A stretch of 64,000 nucleotides of DNA. Source: Aphanothece hegewaldii CCALA 016. Its GTDB lineage: Bacteria; Cyanobacteriota; Cyanobacteriia; Cyanobacteriales; Microcystaceae. The translations under genes and the position numbers were made by a program. The notes below the pieces were generated by a model. The model was not told where the DNA came from and did not search any database. It worked only from the letters and a program-made list of their open reading frames with translations. The number at the start of each line of letters is the position of its first letter. Within the stretch, counting starts at the first letter, position 1. Shown in pieces: positions 26,620 to 35,291 of the stretch. The stretch is from positions 83,171 to 147,170 of the forward strand of contig NZ_PXOH01000010.1 in the NCBI RefSeq assembly GCF_003007785.1, written 5' to 3'.

Positions 26620-26676
26620 GCAAAGATAACTTTGCATCATATGTTCAAGTATATTTACATCTCTTTGAATTGAGCC
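26620..26676 (-). promoter_or_regulatory. psbA promoter and 5' leader hairpin
   Basis: On the minus strand a -10 TATACT lies at 26653-26648, with only a weak -35 (GGCTCA at 26676-26671). Initiation would be near 26641, and the leader of about 53 bases then begins with a perfect 6-bp hairpin: GCAAAG (26635-26630) and CTTTGC (26625-26620), 4-base loop. A 5'-end stem-loop commonly protects mRNA from RNase E. No SD is seen before the ATG. Confidence 0.5.
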
Positions 26677-26770
26677 ATTTTTTTTTGTATATTTATGTAA
26701 ATAATTATTGTTTAATTTGTATTTAAATGTAGTTTTGTTTAATTGATGTTTTTATTCTTAATAAAACTTG

Positions 26771-26893
26771 ATGAAAACATCGCTCAATTCTAATTTACCG
26801 TTGATTCGATCTTTGGTTTCTTTACATTCCTTAATTCAGTTTAACCCAATCATGTTCGATGAACTCACCGAATTAGAATTATTAGAAGACTAA
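26771..26893 (+). CDS. Possible 40-residue protein
   Basis: The gap of 385 bases between psbA and sufE holds one short open frame on the plus strand starting MKTSLNSNLPLIRSL and ending FDELTELELLED. The end is strongly acidic. There is no SD before its ATG. It might be a real small protein or the residue of a lost gene. Low support. Confidence 0.25.
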   Translation: MKTSLNSNLPLIRSLVSLHSLIQFNPIMFDELTELELLED

Positions 26894-26941
26894 TTCCTAA
26901 GTGAAATGTTAAGATAAATTTACATAACAATTTTTGGTCGG

Positions 26942-26956
26942 GTGGGTCATGCCCAC
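26942..26956. repeat. Short palindromic intergenic repeat (GTGGG type)
   Basis: GTGGG (26942-26946) and CCCAC (26952-26956) around TCATG, immediately upstream of sufE. The flanking GGTCGGGTGGG resembles the copy at 19718. Confidence 0.55.
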
Positions 26957-26973
26957 TTTCCACAAGCGAAAAA

Positions 26974-27402
26974 ATGTCGAAGCAAGCCCCTTCTTTACCT
27001 CCAAACCTTGAGCGCATCGTTGAAAAATTCAAACGTCGTACAGACCCAAAACAGAAGTATGAGCAACTTCTTTGGTATGCCAAAAAACTAGAACCCTTAG
27101 AGGAAGAAGATAAAATCCCCGATAACAAAGTGAATGGCTGTGTCTCTCAGGTGTATATTACGGCTGATTTAAAAGATGGGAAAATGTGGTATAAAGGCGA
27201 CTCGGATGCACAATTGGTTAAGGGGTTAGTTGCTTTTTTAATTGAAGGACTGAACGGTCTAACCCCTCAAGAAATCATACAAATTACGCCCGATTTTATT
27301 GAGGATACTGGTCTAAAAGTGAGTTTAACGCCCTCACGAGCCAATGGCTTTTATAACATTCTGCAACTGATGAAAAAAAAGGCTTTGATGAAAGCAACTT
27401 AA
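26974..27402 (+). CDS. sufE: Cysteine desulfurase activator SufE
   Basis: A 142-residue SufE. It has the KYEQLLWYAKKLEPL helix, the active loop DNKVNGCVSQVYI with the persulfide-accepting Cys, and the C-terminal SRANGFYNILQLMK. SufE takes sulfur from SufS for Fe-S cluster assembly, which photosystem I and ferredoxins need in quantity. The suf operon itself is not in the window. It is convergent with the Fur-family gene, 16 bases apart. Confidence 0.92.
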   Translation: MSKQAPSLPPNLERIVEKFKRRTDPKQKYEQLLWYAKKLEPLEEEDKIPDNKVNGCVSQVYITADLKDGKMWYKGDSDAQLVKGLVAFLIEGLNGLTPQEIIQITPDFIEDTGLKVSLTPSRANGFYNILQLMKKKALMKAT

Positions 27403-27418
27403 AACATCAGTTTAGTTT

Positions 27419-27961
27419 TTATTCGTCTTCTTCATCATCTAGCAAGTGCATATGGGAAGCATGACCCGACATAATTGCACGACTGCAAGACCAATTACTC
27501 GGTAAAGCGGACGGCCAACCCATCCGTAAGGCCTCTGGACAAATTGCCATAACAGTTAACTGACAATCAATCAGTTGAAATCCTTCTTTTTCAGACTGTT
27601 TAAGACTGTGTTTGAGAATCGAGTCATTATTAAACTCAATGGTCTTATTACACTGAATACAAACTAGATGATGATGGTGATGAGGATAAGGTTGATTCAG
27701 TTCATAGTGTTTATGACCTTCTGCTAGTTCGAGTTCTCGCAAAATTCCCATACGAGACATTAACTTAACGCTACGATAAATGGTCGATAAACTGATTCCT
27801 TCTCCTCGTTTTTCGAGAAGGAGATGCAATTCCTCAGCACTTAAATGATTTCCTTTGGGAAGATTTTGAAAAACGTGCAGAATTTTTTCCCGTTGAGGTG
27901 TTAAACGCCACCCTCTGGAATTTAGTTCAGCTTTTAGGGACGATGCAGTATATGGAGGCAT
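27419..27961 (-). CDS. Fur-family metal-responsive repressor (FurA-like)
   Basis: A 180-residue Fur protein. A winged helix occupies residues 1-85 (KAELNSRGWRLTPQREKIL, GISLSTIYRSVKLMSRMG) and a metal-binding dimer domain follows with HYELNQPYPHHHHHLVC. Its start matches cyanobacterial FurA. Only one CxxC is present (LVCIQCN). The second pair expected for a structural zinc site is replaced by a Pro/Trp-rich tail with single cysteines (ICPEALRMGWPSALPSNWSC) and an acidic end. It represses iron-acquisition genes when iron is plentiful, if it is FurA. Confidence 0.82.
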   Translation of the reverse strand: MPPYTASSLKAELNSRGWRLTPQREKILHVFQNLPKGNHLSAEELHLLLEKRGEGISLSTIYRSVKLMSRMGILRELELAEGHKHYELNQPYPHHHHHLVCIQCNKTIEFNNDSILKHSLKQSEKEGFQLIDCQLTVMAICPEALRMGWPSALPSNWSCSRAIMSGHASHMHLLDDEEDE

Positions 27962-28077
27962 AAGCGATAACCCTTTAAAAAGTGCTGCCTACTTGACCAT
28001 GATAGACGTTCTCGGCTCTCATTTGCAACAACTCTAATTAATTGAGAATTTCTGTCGATATAGTTTTTCTCCCATCC

Positions 28078-28917
28078 TTAAGTATGAATTGAACCATCGG
28101 GTAAAATCGCTCCTTTTAAAAAGGCTCCCGTTAATTTGACCATAATTTTTTTACCATAGCCAACTTTCGCGCCTCGTAAATCAGCTTCTCTTAAATCAGC
28201 ACCACTGAAATCAGCACCAATTAAATTAGCTTCTTGTAGATTAGCCCCTCTAAGATTAGCCCCAAGAAGATTAGCCCGAAACAGATTAGCGCCTGTTAGA
28301 TTGGCTTTTTCTAAATTAATTTGATGCAAAAAACTGTCACTAAGATCCGCATGACTAAGATCCGCTTCAGTTAAGTTTCTTCCAGATAAATCTTTTTCTT
28401 TAAGATTGGCTCCTCGAAAGTCAGCCTTACTATAATCTCGATAATAAGGGCGTTTAACCGAGTGGTTTTCGTAAGAATCATGGTTCCGAGGATAAGGGGA
28501 AGACGGATAAGTCTGATGAGAATAAGTCGAATCATGGTTCCGAGGATAAGGGGAAGACGGATAAGTCTGATGAGAATGGGTTGATTTAGCCGAATGATTT
28601 GATCTCTCTTTAGACGTATGATTTGACGACTTCTGTGTCGCATTGGATGTTTTTTGAGCTTTACTCGAAGTCGTTTGAGATGACGGCTCTTTCTCTGGAG
28701 ATTTACCGTTTTTTTGGTACACTAAACGCAATTGATCCCGTGCGTGATTAATTTCTTGTAATTTAGCGGTGGCTTTTTCTAAAAGACGCTCATTATCTTT
28801 TGGCAATCTGTCGGGATGCCAAATAAACACCAAATCTTTATAAGCTTGGTTTATTTCTTCGAGAGTGGCTCCAGAGTCTAGCCCCAGTGCTTTATAGTAA
28901 CGCTCTAATTCTTCCAT
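28078..28917 (-). CDS. J-domain / pentapeptide-repeat fusion protein
   Basis: A 279-residue protein. Residues 5-68 form a DnaJ J-domain with YKALGLDSGATLEEINQAYK and the essential HPD in FIWHPDR. A low-complexity Ser/His/Tyr/Pro linker (about 75-170) follows, then a pentapeptide beta-helix (about 175-265, e.g. ADLSHADLSDSFLHQINLEK). The J-domain should stimulate an Hsp70; the helix could pick the client. The start is ATG 28917 behind SD GGGGAG; a TTG two codons upstream is less likely. The linker holds an exact tandem DNA duplication. Confidence 0.85.
   Translation of the reverse strand: MEELERYYKALGLDSGATLEEINQAYKDLVFIWHPDRLPKDNERLLEKATAKLQEINHARDQLRLVYQKNGKSPEKEPSSQTTSSKAQKTSNATQKSSNHTSKERSNHSAKSTHSHQTYPSSPYPRNHDSTYSHQTYPSSPYPRNHDSYENHSVKRPYYRDYSKADFRGANLKEKDLSGRNLTEADLSHADLSDSFLHQINLEKANLTGANLFRANLLGANLRGANLQEANLIGADFSGADLREADLRGAKVGYGKKIMVKLTGAFLKGAILPDGSIHT
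28475..28576 (-). repeat. 54-bp tandem duplication in the J-domain protein linker
   Basis: Two identical 48-base copies (28475-28522 and 28529-28576) at a 54-base period encode a doubled SHQTYPSSPYPRNHDS segment. Exact identity means a recent duplication or ongoing homogenisation. Confidence 0.85.
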
Positions 28918-29271
28918 CCACAAGCTCCCCTAACCTGTTTAATGATTGGCGATCGCAAAAGACGAGTTTTTGATTGGTCATCTGCTTTTATTGCGGTGCT
29001 TGCTCAGTCATTACTTATAGAATAATCTTCTCAATGCGAACTTGGTCAAAAATCTAAGGAAAAATACCAAAAGCTAGAGACAGTTTATAAGGATTGCTCA
29101 TGTTTAAAGTCAAAAAAACGACACACAGTAATGAAAAAGCAGGATTAACCACTATTTTATCTTTTACGAGTGATCCAAATCACTTTCATCCTACCTACTC
29201 TAATCTACCCTAGAAATAGAAGTCAGATTTTTCAAATCGAATTAATATCCTTATCAAAAAGAGGACTAACA
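28918..29271. other. Intergenic region of 354 bases with no convincing gene
   Basis: It contains one HIP1 site near 28950 and a 37-codon frame at 29100-29213 (MFKVKKTTHSNEK...) without SD, family resemblance or hydrophobic pattern. The region separates two divergent genes and should hold both promoters; I did not find clear boxes. Confidence 0.45.
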
Positions 29272-30948
29272 ATGTCTCGTCAAAAATCAGGTTGTGGCTT
29301 TCTTTCAATTTTTGGATTTCTCACACTCGCCACCGCCGGGGGAGCATACGTTTATTTTAATGGTTTTCCGAGTGCTTTAAGTTTTAGTCTGCCTTGGGAA
29401 CAATTTACACCCGTCGAAGCGGCTAAAGTGATTCCTGATGAAGCGATCGTCACTACTTACATTAACACCGATCCTCAAACTTGGTCAAAACTGACCCACT
29501 TTGGCACACCAGAAGCTCAAAAGCTAGTACGTCACAGTTTAGACGAATTCACATCACAATCATCGCCATCAGACATTAACTATTCTCAAGATATACAACC
29601 TTGGATCGAAGATATCGCAATTGCTGTTCTTCCGTCTGTTCAAAATGAAGCCCAAATTTTGTTTGTTATGGGAATTAGAGATAAATTAAAAGCGGCTAAT
29701 TTTGCCAAAAAATTGAAAGATCAACCCAATCAAACCTTTACTGAAACAAAATACCAAGGATTTACAATTATTGAAAGAACATCGCCCAATAGTGAGCTTT
29801 CTTATTCGGCTATTGTGGGAAAATATCTTTTATACTCAGACAATCGAAGTGTTATTGAACTAGCGATTAATACCAAAAAAGGAGAACCTTCTTATCGAAA
29901 TAAACCCCAAGTTAAAGAGCTTTTATCTCAATCGGGAACGCTAAAAAATCCTCTGATTCAAACTTATATAGATGACTATGATCAGCTAGTCAATCAAAGT
30001 GCAGCCAGCTTGCCCCCTGATTCTCAAATACCTGTTAATACCCTAAAAAATATCACATCTTTAAATTCAGTAGTTCTCTTGTTGGGTGTGGAAGAAACAG
30101 GCATACATTTACAAGCTATGGCTCACTTAAATCCTACTGAAACACCTACACCGAACAACATTCAGCCCTCATCTTCACAACTTTTATCTTATTTACCTTC
30201 AGAAACTCTAATGTTTATGAATGGTCAAGGAATCAAACAAGGTTGGATAAATCTAGTCAAAGAATCTAATACTGATTCTACAATACAAAGCCTTGTTAAA
30301 CAGATTAGAGATAATTTTAAAATGGCGAATCTAAATGCTGATCAAGATGTTTTTGGCTGGATGGATCAAGAATTTGCTTTAGGTTTAGTCGCCTCCAATC
30401 AACCCACATTAGGTAATCTGGGAATTGGGGGAGTTTTGGTGTTGCAAACTAGCGATCGCGCCACCGCCGAAAATACCTTCGATAAATTAAAACAATTATC
30501 CATTTTTCTGCCACAAATGGAAGTCAACACCACTGATATTGATGGAAAAAATATTACAGAATGGAAGTCAAAATTTAATCAAGAAGTCTTTTTAAGTTAT
30601 GGTTGGTTAGATAATCAAGCAATTGCTATGACGGTAGCCATGCCTTTTCAAACCGTTCTACAATCTCAATCGAGTAATTCATTATCCCAAAGTCAAAATT
30701 TTAAAGAGATTACCGCGTCTTTACCTGAAAAAAACTTTGGTTATTTTTATCTAGATCTTGAGCGTTCTTTCCATAAAGCTTTAACTTCATCCAATGGTAT
30801 CGAAAGCTTAATAAATCCTGAAAGTAGGGCAGTTTTAGACTCAATTAAAGGTATAGCGATTACTTCAACCATGCCCACTCAAGCCATTAGTCAAGTAGAT
30901 ATGATTTTGTCTTTAAAGTCAACTCATGATGTTTTAGAGCAAAAATAA
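29272..30948 (+). CDS. DUF3352 domain-containing protein
   Basis: A 558-residue protein with one N-terminal span (about residues 9-28, GFLSIFGFLTLATAGGAY) and a long extracytoplasmic region. It matches the cyanobacterial DUF3352 family: AAKVIPDEAIVTTYINTDPQ near 48-68, repeated SLEETLMF/GKYLLYSDN-type strands, and a C-terminal ALTSSNGIES... region. Function is unknown. The ATG at 29272 with SD AAGAGGA is preferred to an in-frame upstream start at 29170. Confidence 0.8.
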   Translation: MSRQKSGCGFLSIFGFLTLATAGGAYVYFNGFPSALSFSLPWEQFTPVEAAKVIPDEAIVTTYINTDPQTWSKLTHFGTPEAQKLVRHSLDEFTSQSSPSDINYSQDIQPWIEDIAIAVLPSVQNEAQILFVMGIRDKLKAANFAKKLKDQPNQTFTETKYQGFTIIERTSPNSELSYSAIVGKYLLYSDNRSVIELAINTKKGEPSYRNKPQVKELLSQSGTLKNPLIQTYIDDYDQLVNQSAASLPPDSQIPVNTLKNITSLNSVVLLLGVEETGIHLQAMAHLNPTETPTPNNIQPSSSQLLSYLPSETLMFMNGQGIKQGWINLVKESNTDSTIQSLVKQIRDNFKMANLNADQDVFGWMDQEFALGLVASNQPTLGNLGIGGVLVLQTSDRATAENTFDKLKQLSIFLPQMEVNTTDIDGKNITEWKSKFNQEVFLSYGWLDNQAIAMTVAMPFQTVLQSQSSNSLSQSQNFKEITASLPEKNFGYFYLDLERSFHKALTSSNGIESLINPESRAVLDSIKGIAITSTMPTQAISQVDMILSLKSTHDVLEQK

Positions 30949-31046
30949 AATAAATATAAAAAAGTTTAATTTAGACGAAATCATTGGGCGTTTTCTTGTA
31001 GGATGTTATGCACTTATTGTCCTTTTAATTATTCTCATAACATCTT

Positions 31047-32552
31047 ATGAAACGATTTTGGTTATACATTGTCCTATTCATTGCGAGTATCGAGAGTGTT
31101 GCTCTAGCCGTGAATCAGGCAACGGAACCAACAGGATTATTAAATCAGCTTTTACAAGCCATCTATCAGACTCTTTCGGCTGTTTTGGGGTTTAGTATCG
31201 GTGGAATGCCCCTAATCGTATTGTGGTTGATAGCTGGCTCATTTTTCTTCACCATACGAATGAAGTTTATTAACTTTCGAGCCTTTAAACACGCCATTGA
31301 TGTAACAAGAGGAAAATATGATAATCCTGATGAACCAGGCGAGGTGACTCATTTCCAAGCTTTAGCGACGGCTCTTTCGGGTACAGTTGGTTTAGGGAAT
31401 ATTGCAGGTGTGGCGATCGCTATTAGTCTTGGTGGACCTGGTGCCGCATTTTGGATGACGATCGCGGGTTTTTTGGCCATGACGCTAAAGTTTGTTGAGT
31501 GTACTTTGGGTCAAAAATATCGTATCCTGCGGGCGGATGGTACGATCGCTGGTGGACCGATGTACTATCTTGAGCAAGGTTTAGCAGAAAAAGGATACCC
31601 TAGGTTCGGCAAAGTTTTAGCCATTCTTTTTTGTATTCTTGCCATTATTGGCGGTGGTGGTGGTTCAACCATGTTTCAAACCAATCAATCTTATTTAGCA
31701 GTGGCGCAGGTTTTCCCTTGGTTTGTGACTCATGCTTGGGTTTACGGTCTAATCATGGTGTTGCTCGTGGGAATTGTCATTTTAGGCGGAATTAAAAGCA
31801 TTGGAGCGGTTGCAGGTACTATTGTTCCTTTTATGTGCGGTATCTATGTTGTAGCCTCAATTTGGGTCATTTTAGCTAACATTTCTTTGTTACCTGTAGC
31901 CATTGGGAAAATTATTACAGAAGCTTTTTACCCGCAAGCATTGGCCGGCGGTTTCATAGGAACAATTGTACAAGGATTTCGACGAGCCGCTTATTCTAAT
32001 ACAGCAGGTCAAGGCGTTGCAGCGATCGCACACGCAGCCGCACAAACCACCGAACCTGTTAGAGAGGGAATTGTTTCTCTACTCGAACCGTTTATCGATA
32101 CCATCATTGTTTGTAATATGACGGCTTTGGTGATGGTGATTACGGGTGCTTATAATGATCCTAGGTTTAATGAATTAAATGGCACACAACTGACTCAAGC
32201 TGCTTTCGGTAGCGTCATTTCTTGGTTTCCCTATATCTTAGCCGTTTGTATTTTTCTGTTTGCCTATTCAACGGTGATGTCTTGGGGATATTACAGTGAG
32301 TTATGTTGGGAATATCTATTCGGTGATCGGGGTAATATTTTTTTAAAGATAGGCTTTTTAATCATTGTCTTTTTGGGTGCGGTCATTAATCCCAAAATTT
32401 TTATTGATCTAAGCGATTTAATGCTGATTTCTGTTGCTTTTCCCAATTTACTCGGCTGTTATTTCCTGGGTAACGATGTGGCATTAGATTTAAAAAACTA
32501 TATGATACGACTTCAAAAAAATGAATTTACCCTAGAGTTAGTACATAAATAG
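31047..32552 (+). CDS. Sodium:alanine (AGCS family) symporter
   Basis: A 501-residue, eleven- to twelve-span transporter. The AGCS signature GTVGLGNIAGVAIAISLGGPGAAFWM is present near residues 112-137, with AYSNTAGQGVAAIAHAAAQT later. It imports alanine or glycine with Na+. It begins with an N-terminal segment resembling a signal peptide (IASIESVALAVNQ), as in several cyanobacterial members. The convergent deaminase gene ends nine bases later. Confidence 0.9.
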   Translation: MKRFWLYIVLFIASIESVALAVNQATEPTGLLNQLLQAIYQTLSAVLGFSIGGMPLIVLWLIAGSFFFTIRMKFINFRAFKHAIDVTRGKYDNPDEPGEVTHFQALATALSGTVGLGNIAGVAIAISLGGPGAAFWMTIAGFLAMTLKFVECTLGQKYRILRADGTIAGGPMYYLEQGLAEKGYPRFGKVLAILFCILAIIGGGGGSTMFQTNQSYLAVAQVFPWFVTHAWVYGLIMVLLVGIVILGGIKSIGAVAGTIVPFMCGIYVVASIWVILANISLLPVAIGKIITEAFYPQALAGGFIGTIVQGFRRAAYSNTAGQGVAAIAHAAAQTTEPVREGIVSLLEPFIDTIIVCNMTALVMVITGAYNDPRFNELNGTQLTQAAFGSVISWFPYILAVCIFLFAYSTVMSWGYYSELCWEYLFGDRGNIFLKIGFLIIVFLGAVINPKIFIDLSDLMLISVAFPNLLGCYFLGNDVALDLKNYMIRLQKNEFTLELVHK

Positions 32553-32560
32553 CTTTTGAA

Positions 32561-32995
32561 TTATTCTCCGATATCTTCATTCCATAACTCAGGTTTTACC
32601 GTAATGAAATCTTGCATTAATTGTTTACATTCTTCTGAATCAATATCAATTACTTCTACACCGTGAGATTCCATGAATTCTTTAGCGCCAGGGAAAGTTT
32701 TAGATTCTCCTGCAATTACTTTTTTGATGCCGAACTGTACAACGGCTCCCGCACACAGATAACAAGGCATTAAAGTAGAATAAAGGGTTGTTCCTTTGTA
32801 TGTGCCAATTCGTCCCGCATTCCTCAAACAATCAATTTCTGCATGAGTCATTGGATCACCGTCTTGTACTCGTTTATTATGTCCTTTTCCGATAATTTTT
32901 CCATCACGTACTAAAACTGAACCAATGGGAATACCACCCTCACTAAGTCCTTGTTTTGCTTCTGCGATCGCTTCTTCCATAAAATCATCGTTCAT
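32561..32995 (-). CDS. Cytosine/guanine-type nucleoside or base deaminase
   Basis: A 144-residue zinc deaminase of the CDA superfamily. HAEIDCLRNAGR supplies zinc His and catalytic Glu, and MPCYLCAGAVVQFGIKKV supplies the PCxxC zinc cysteines. Wording around both motifs is closest to yeast-type cytosine deaminase rather than TadA, so cytosine or another free base is the likely substrate. Normal length for the group. Confidence 0.82.
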   Translation of the reverse strand: MNDDFMEEAIAEAKQGLSEGGIPIGSVLVRDGKIIGKGHNKRVQDGDPMTHAEIDCLRNAGRIGTYKGTTLYSTLMPCYLCAGAVVQFGIKKVIAGESKTFPGAKEFMESHGVEVIDIDSEECKQLMQDFITVKPELWNEDIGE

Positions 32996-33077
32996 TGATG
33001 TGATCCTTGCTCTATTACTGTCATCTTCTCCCGCAAATCATACCAATTTTTCAGAAATATAACAAATACAGTTGTAG

Positions 33078-33096
33078 GGGTTTGGTTTCCAAACCC
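33078..33096. repeat. Short palindromic intergenic repeat (GGGTTTGG type)
   Basis: GGGTTTGG (33078-33085), TTT, CCAAACCC (33089-33096): the same arms as the copy at 18844. It sits upstream of the deaminase gene. Confidence 0.7.
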
Positions 33097-33127
33097 TCTT
33101 ATAAAGTAAACAGTCAATAAAACAAAA

Positions 33128-33144
33128 GGTGAGCATCGCCCACC
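33128..33144. repeat. Short palindromic intergenic repeat (GGTGGGC type)
   Basis: GGTGAGC (33128-33134), ATC, GCCCACC (33138-33144), one mismatch. It lies 31 bases past the GGGTTTGG copy, so two element types are side by side in this 180-base gap. Confidence 0.55.
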
Positions 33145-33175
33145 CTCTATCTTAATTGAAAAAATAATTTAAATT

Positions 33176-33460
33176 CTAAGCAATAGTTTCGCTTTTAATT
33201 TCGACTTCAACAGGTTGCTCATTGACTGGGGTTTTCGTTTTCGCTTGTAGTTTTTGAGTTAATAAAGCCGAAACTTCAGTTACGAGTAAAGTTACAATAA
33301 TTCCATCATCAATCCAACCAATAATAGGAATAAAATCAGGAGCCAAATCAATAGGACTAATCAAATAAAGGATAGATGCACCGATCAATAACCAACGATA
33401 CTTAGGATTACGAATCGTTTCTTTATACCAGTTATAGAAAGATTGAGCAATGTTGTTCAT
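33176..33460 (-). CDS. DUF1232 (YkvA-like) membrane protein
   Basis: A 94-residue protein. NPKYRWLLIGASILYLISPIDLAPDFIPIIGWIDDGIIV is the DUF1232 core, with two hydrophobic segments and the D-D pair. The function is unknown. The ATG at 33460 is taken; the frame also has a GTG one codon upstream. An acidic tail ends the protein. Confidence 0.85.
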   Translation of the reverse strand: MNNIAQSFYNWYKETIRNPKYRWLLIGASILYLISPIDLAPDFIPIIGWIDDGIIVTLLVTEVSALLTQKLQAKTKTPVNEQPVEVEIKSETIA

Positions 33461-33604
33461 CACAGAAACCCCCGAAACATTTCACATATTTTTATCTTCC
33501 AATAAATTATCTTTTAAAATAAGTGAGGATTCTACTAAGCTAAAGGCGTAAAAACCTCACTCATATAGGCATAAAAACAGTGATTGAAGTTGCGTAAATT
33601 TTCT

Positions 33605-34348
33605 CTATAATGATTGTCCAACATCTATAACTTTAGTCGTACTTCCACGAGACAGAAAAACTTGTTGATTTTTGATTTGCAAGATAACCCAACCATTAAC
33701 ATTTTCACCGATCGCAACTCGTTTAGTTATTCCATCTACATCAAATAATGCTGATGAGCGCTCTCCTAATTCTAAAATACCCACCAATTTACCACCACCC
33801 GCAAAAATAGGCTGTATTGGTGGGGTGGGAATAGCTGAAGGGGCTACGGTGACGACTGGGGGAGGAGGTGGAATGGGAATAGATGATACGGTTACTTTTT
33901 GGGGTAATGGTAGTTGAGGTTTAGCTGGTTTAGCTGGTGTTGATGGGGTTAATTTTTTGGGTTTAGCGGCGGTAAAAGAGGGATTTTGGGGATAAACCGG
34001 AATGTAAATTCGTTCGACTGGAGTAGCTGGAGTACTGATAGGGGGTGGGGGTGGGGGTGGCGCTATCCTAACGACTGGTGGTACGGATGTCGGTTGAGGG
34101 GAGGGTTTAGCTACTTTTGCGGTAACAGTCTTTTGGTCTATTTTTGCTAATGATTTCTCTAAATTAGCGATAAACTCATCATTAGATGGAGAAATGTTAG
34201 TGTTAGTTGGTGCGACATTTACTTGTTTGGGTTTTTGGTGGGTGAATATCCATGTTACTGTTAAACCAAAGTAAAGACTTGCGATGAAAAAAAGTAATTT
34301 ATCTAGGGGAATTTGTACAACCTGTCTTGGTCTAGAATTGTAAGTCAT
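33605..34348 (-). CDS. Proline-rich single-span protein with GspC/PilP-like C-terminus
   Basis: A 247-residue protein. One N-terminal span (about residues 15-33) is followed by a long Pro/Lys-rich linker (about 70-180, with runs such as APPPPPPP) that could cross the periplasm. A small C-terminal beta domain (GKLVGILELGERSSALFDVD, GITKRVAIGENVNGWVILQI) resembles the HR domain of GspC or PilP, which link inner-membrane pilus/secretion parts to the outer-membrane ring. No other pilus gene is adjacent, so this is a fold-level suggestion. Confidence 0.55.
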   Translation of the reverse strand: MTYNSRPRQVVQIPLDKLLFFIASLYFGLTVTWIFTHQKPKQVNVAPTNTNISPSNDEFIANLEKSLAKIDQKTVTAKVAKPSPQPTSVPPVVRIAPPPPPPPISTPATPVERIYIPVYPQNPSFTAAKPKKLTPSTPAKPAKPQLPLPQKVTVSSIPIPPPPPVVTVAPSAIPTPPIQPIFAGGGKLVGILELGERSSALFDVDGITKRVAIGENVNGWVILQIKNQQVFLSRGSTTKVIDVGQSL

Positions 34349-34452
34349 TTTTCAACTAAGCGGAGCAAAAACTATATCTATATTCTGTTTACCCAAAATA
34401 TAGAATAAAATTATCACTCTTCCCAAAGATATACAAAAAAATTTAGTAATCT

Positions 34453-35259
34453 CTAACTAATGGGAGTTGCAGCGCCATTTGTTAAGTCTACATCTTCAGC
34501 ATAACTATAAACATCGATTCCTAGATTTTGGGCTACGGTTAAAGCAGCAGGATGTACCATCGGTGAAATAACCAGTTTACGGGTTGCTTGACGTTGATGT
34601 CGCTTCTCGTAAAACAAGACTTTCTTCATAAAAGTATACATATCGGATTTACTCATCGATGATTTAATTTCAGCAATGATGAGTGTGCCATTTTGGATAA
34701 TTAAATCTAATTCTATCTGATCGGGTCTACCAAAAACTTCTCCTTGATCGTCATATTCGGTGATACTAACCACTTCAACATTAAAGGAGTCTTGTAAAAT
34801 ACCTTGTAAAGCATTACGAAAAGATTGTTCTGTATATAAACCCCATCTAGCACCCAAAGCACCGATCGTACTATCATGCTTATTACCTAGGCGTTTAATT
34901 TCTTGTAGGGTTTGATCGATACGCTTCTCGTTTTCATTCAATTTATGCTGGTTTTCATCCCATTTGCGCTGGTTTTCGAGTTGATTTTCATCCCATTTAC
35001 GCTGGTTTTCATCCCATTTACGTTGGTTTTCGAGTTGATTTTCATCCCATATACGCTGGTTTTCATCCCATTTACGTCTCTGTTCTTCTCTATCTTGTCG
35101 CAGTTCTGCTAAAATTTGATCAAAACGACTTTCAGTTTCTTGTTTTCCCGCAAAATATTTATCTACCGCTTGTACAATGATACGCCGCATTTCTGTATCT
35201 TGCAAAAGTGCCGGTAGTTCTCTTTTAATGATTTGTTTAAGGTCTTCTTCTGTCGTCAT
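34453..35259 (-). CDS. DUF3782 protein with PD-(D/E)XK nuclease-like domain
   Basis: A 268-residue soluble protein. The N-terminal region (1-60) is helical, residues 64-112 are a Trp-Asp-Glu-Asn-Gln repeat likely to form a coiled coil, and the C-terminal domain (about 130-268) has IGALGARWGLYTEQSFR, then QIELDLIIQNGTLIIAEIKSS, the Asp and Glu-X-Lys of the PD-(D/E)XK fold. Such proteins are numerous and variable in cyanobacteria and often carry tandem repeats; activity is not proven. Confidence 0.75.
   Translation of the reverse strand: MTTEEDLKQIIKRELPALLQDTEMRRIIVQAVDKYFAGKQETESRFDQILAELRQDREEQRRKWDENQRIWDENQLENQRKWDENQRKWDENQLENQRKWDENQHKLNENEKRIDQTLQEIKRLGNKHDSTIGALGARWGLYTEQSFRNALQGILQDSFNVEVVSITEYDDQGEVFGRPDQIELDLIIQNGTLIIAEIKSSMSKSDMYTFMKKVLFYEKRHQRQATRKLVISPMVHPAALTVAQNLGIDVYSYAEDVDLTNGAATPIS
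34924..35070 (-). repeat. 54-bp (18-residue) tandem repeats in the DUF3782 gene
   Basis: Two full units and a partial third of WDENQRxWDENQLENQRK. Inside each unit a 7-residue subrepeat WDENQRK recurs, matching a heptad period. Confidence 0.8.
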
Positions 35260-35291
35260 GTAAGCCGTATAAGATGAATATATTATTTATC

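Noticed and set aside
29100..29213. 37-codon open frame before the DUF3352 gene
   Set aside because: No SD, no family resemblance and no hydrophobic pattern; likely chance.
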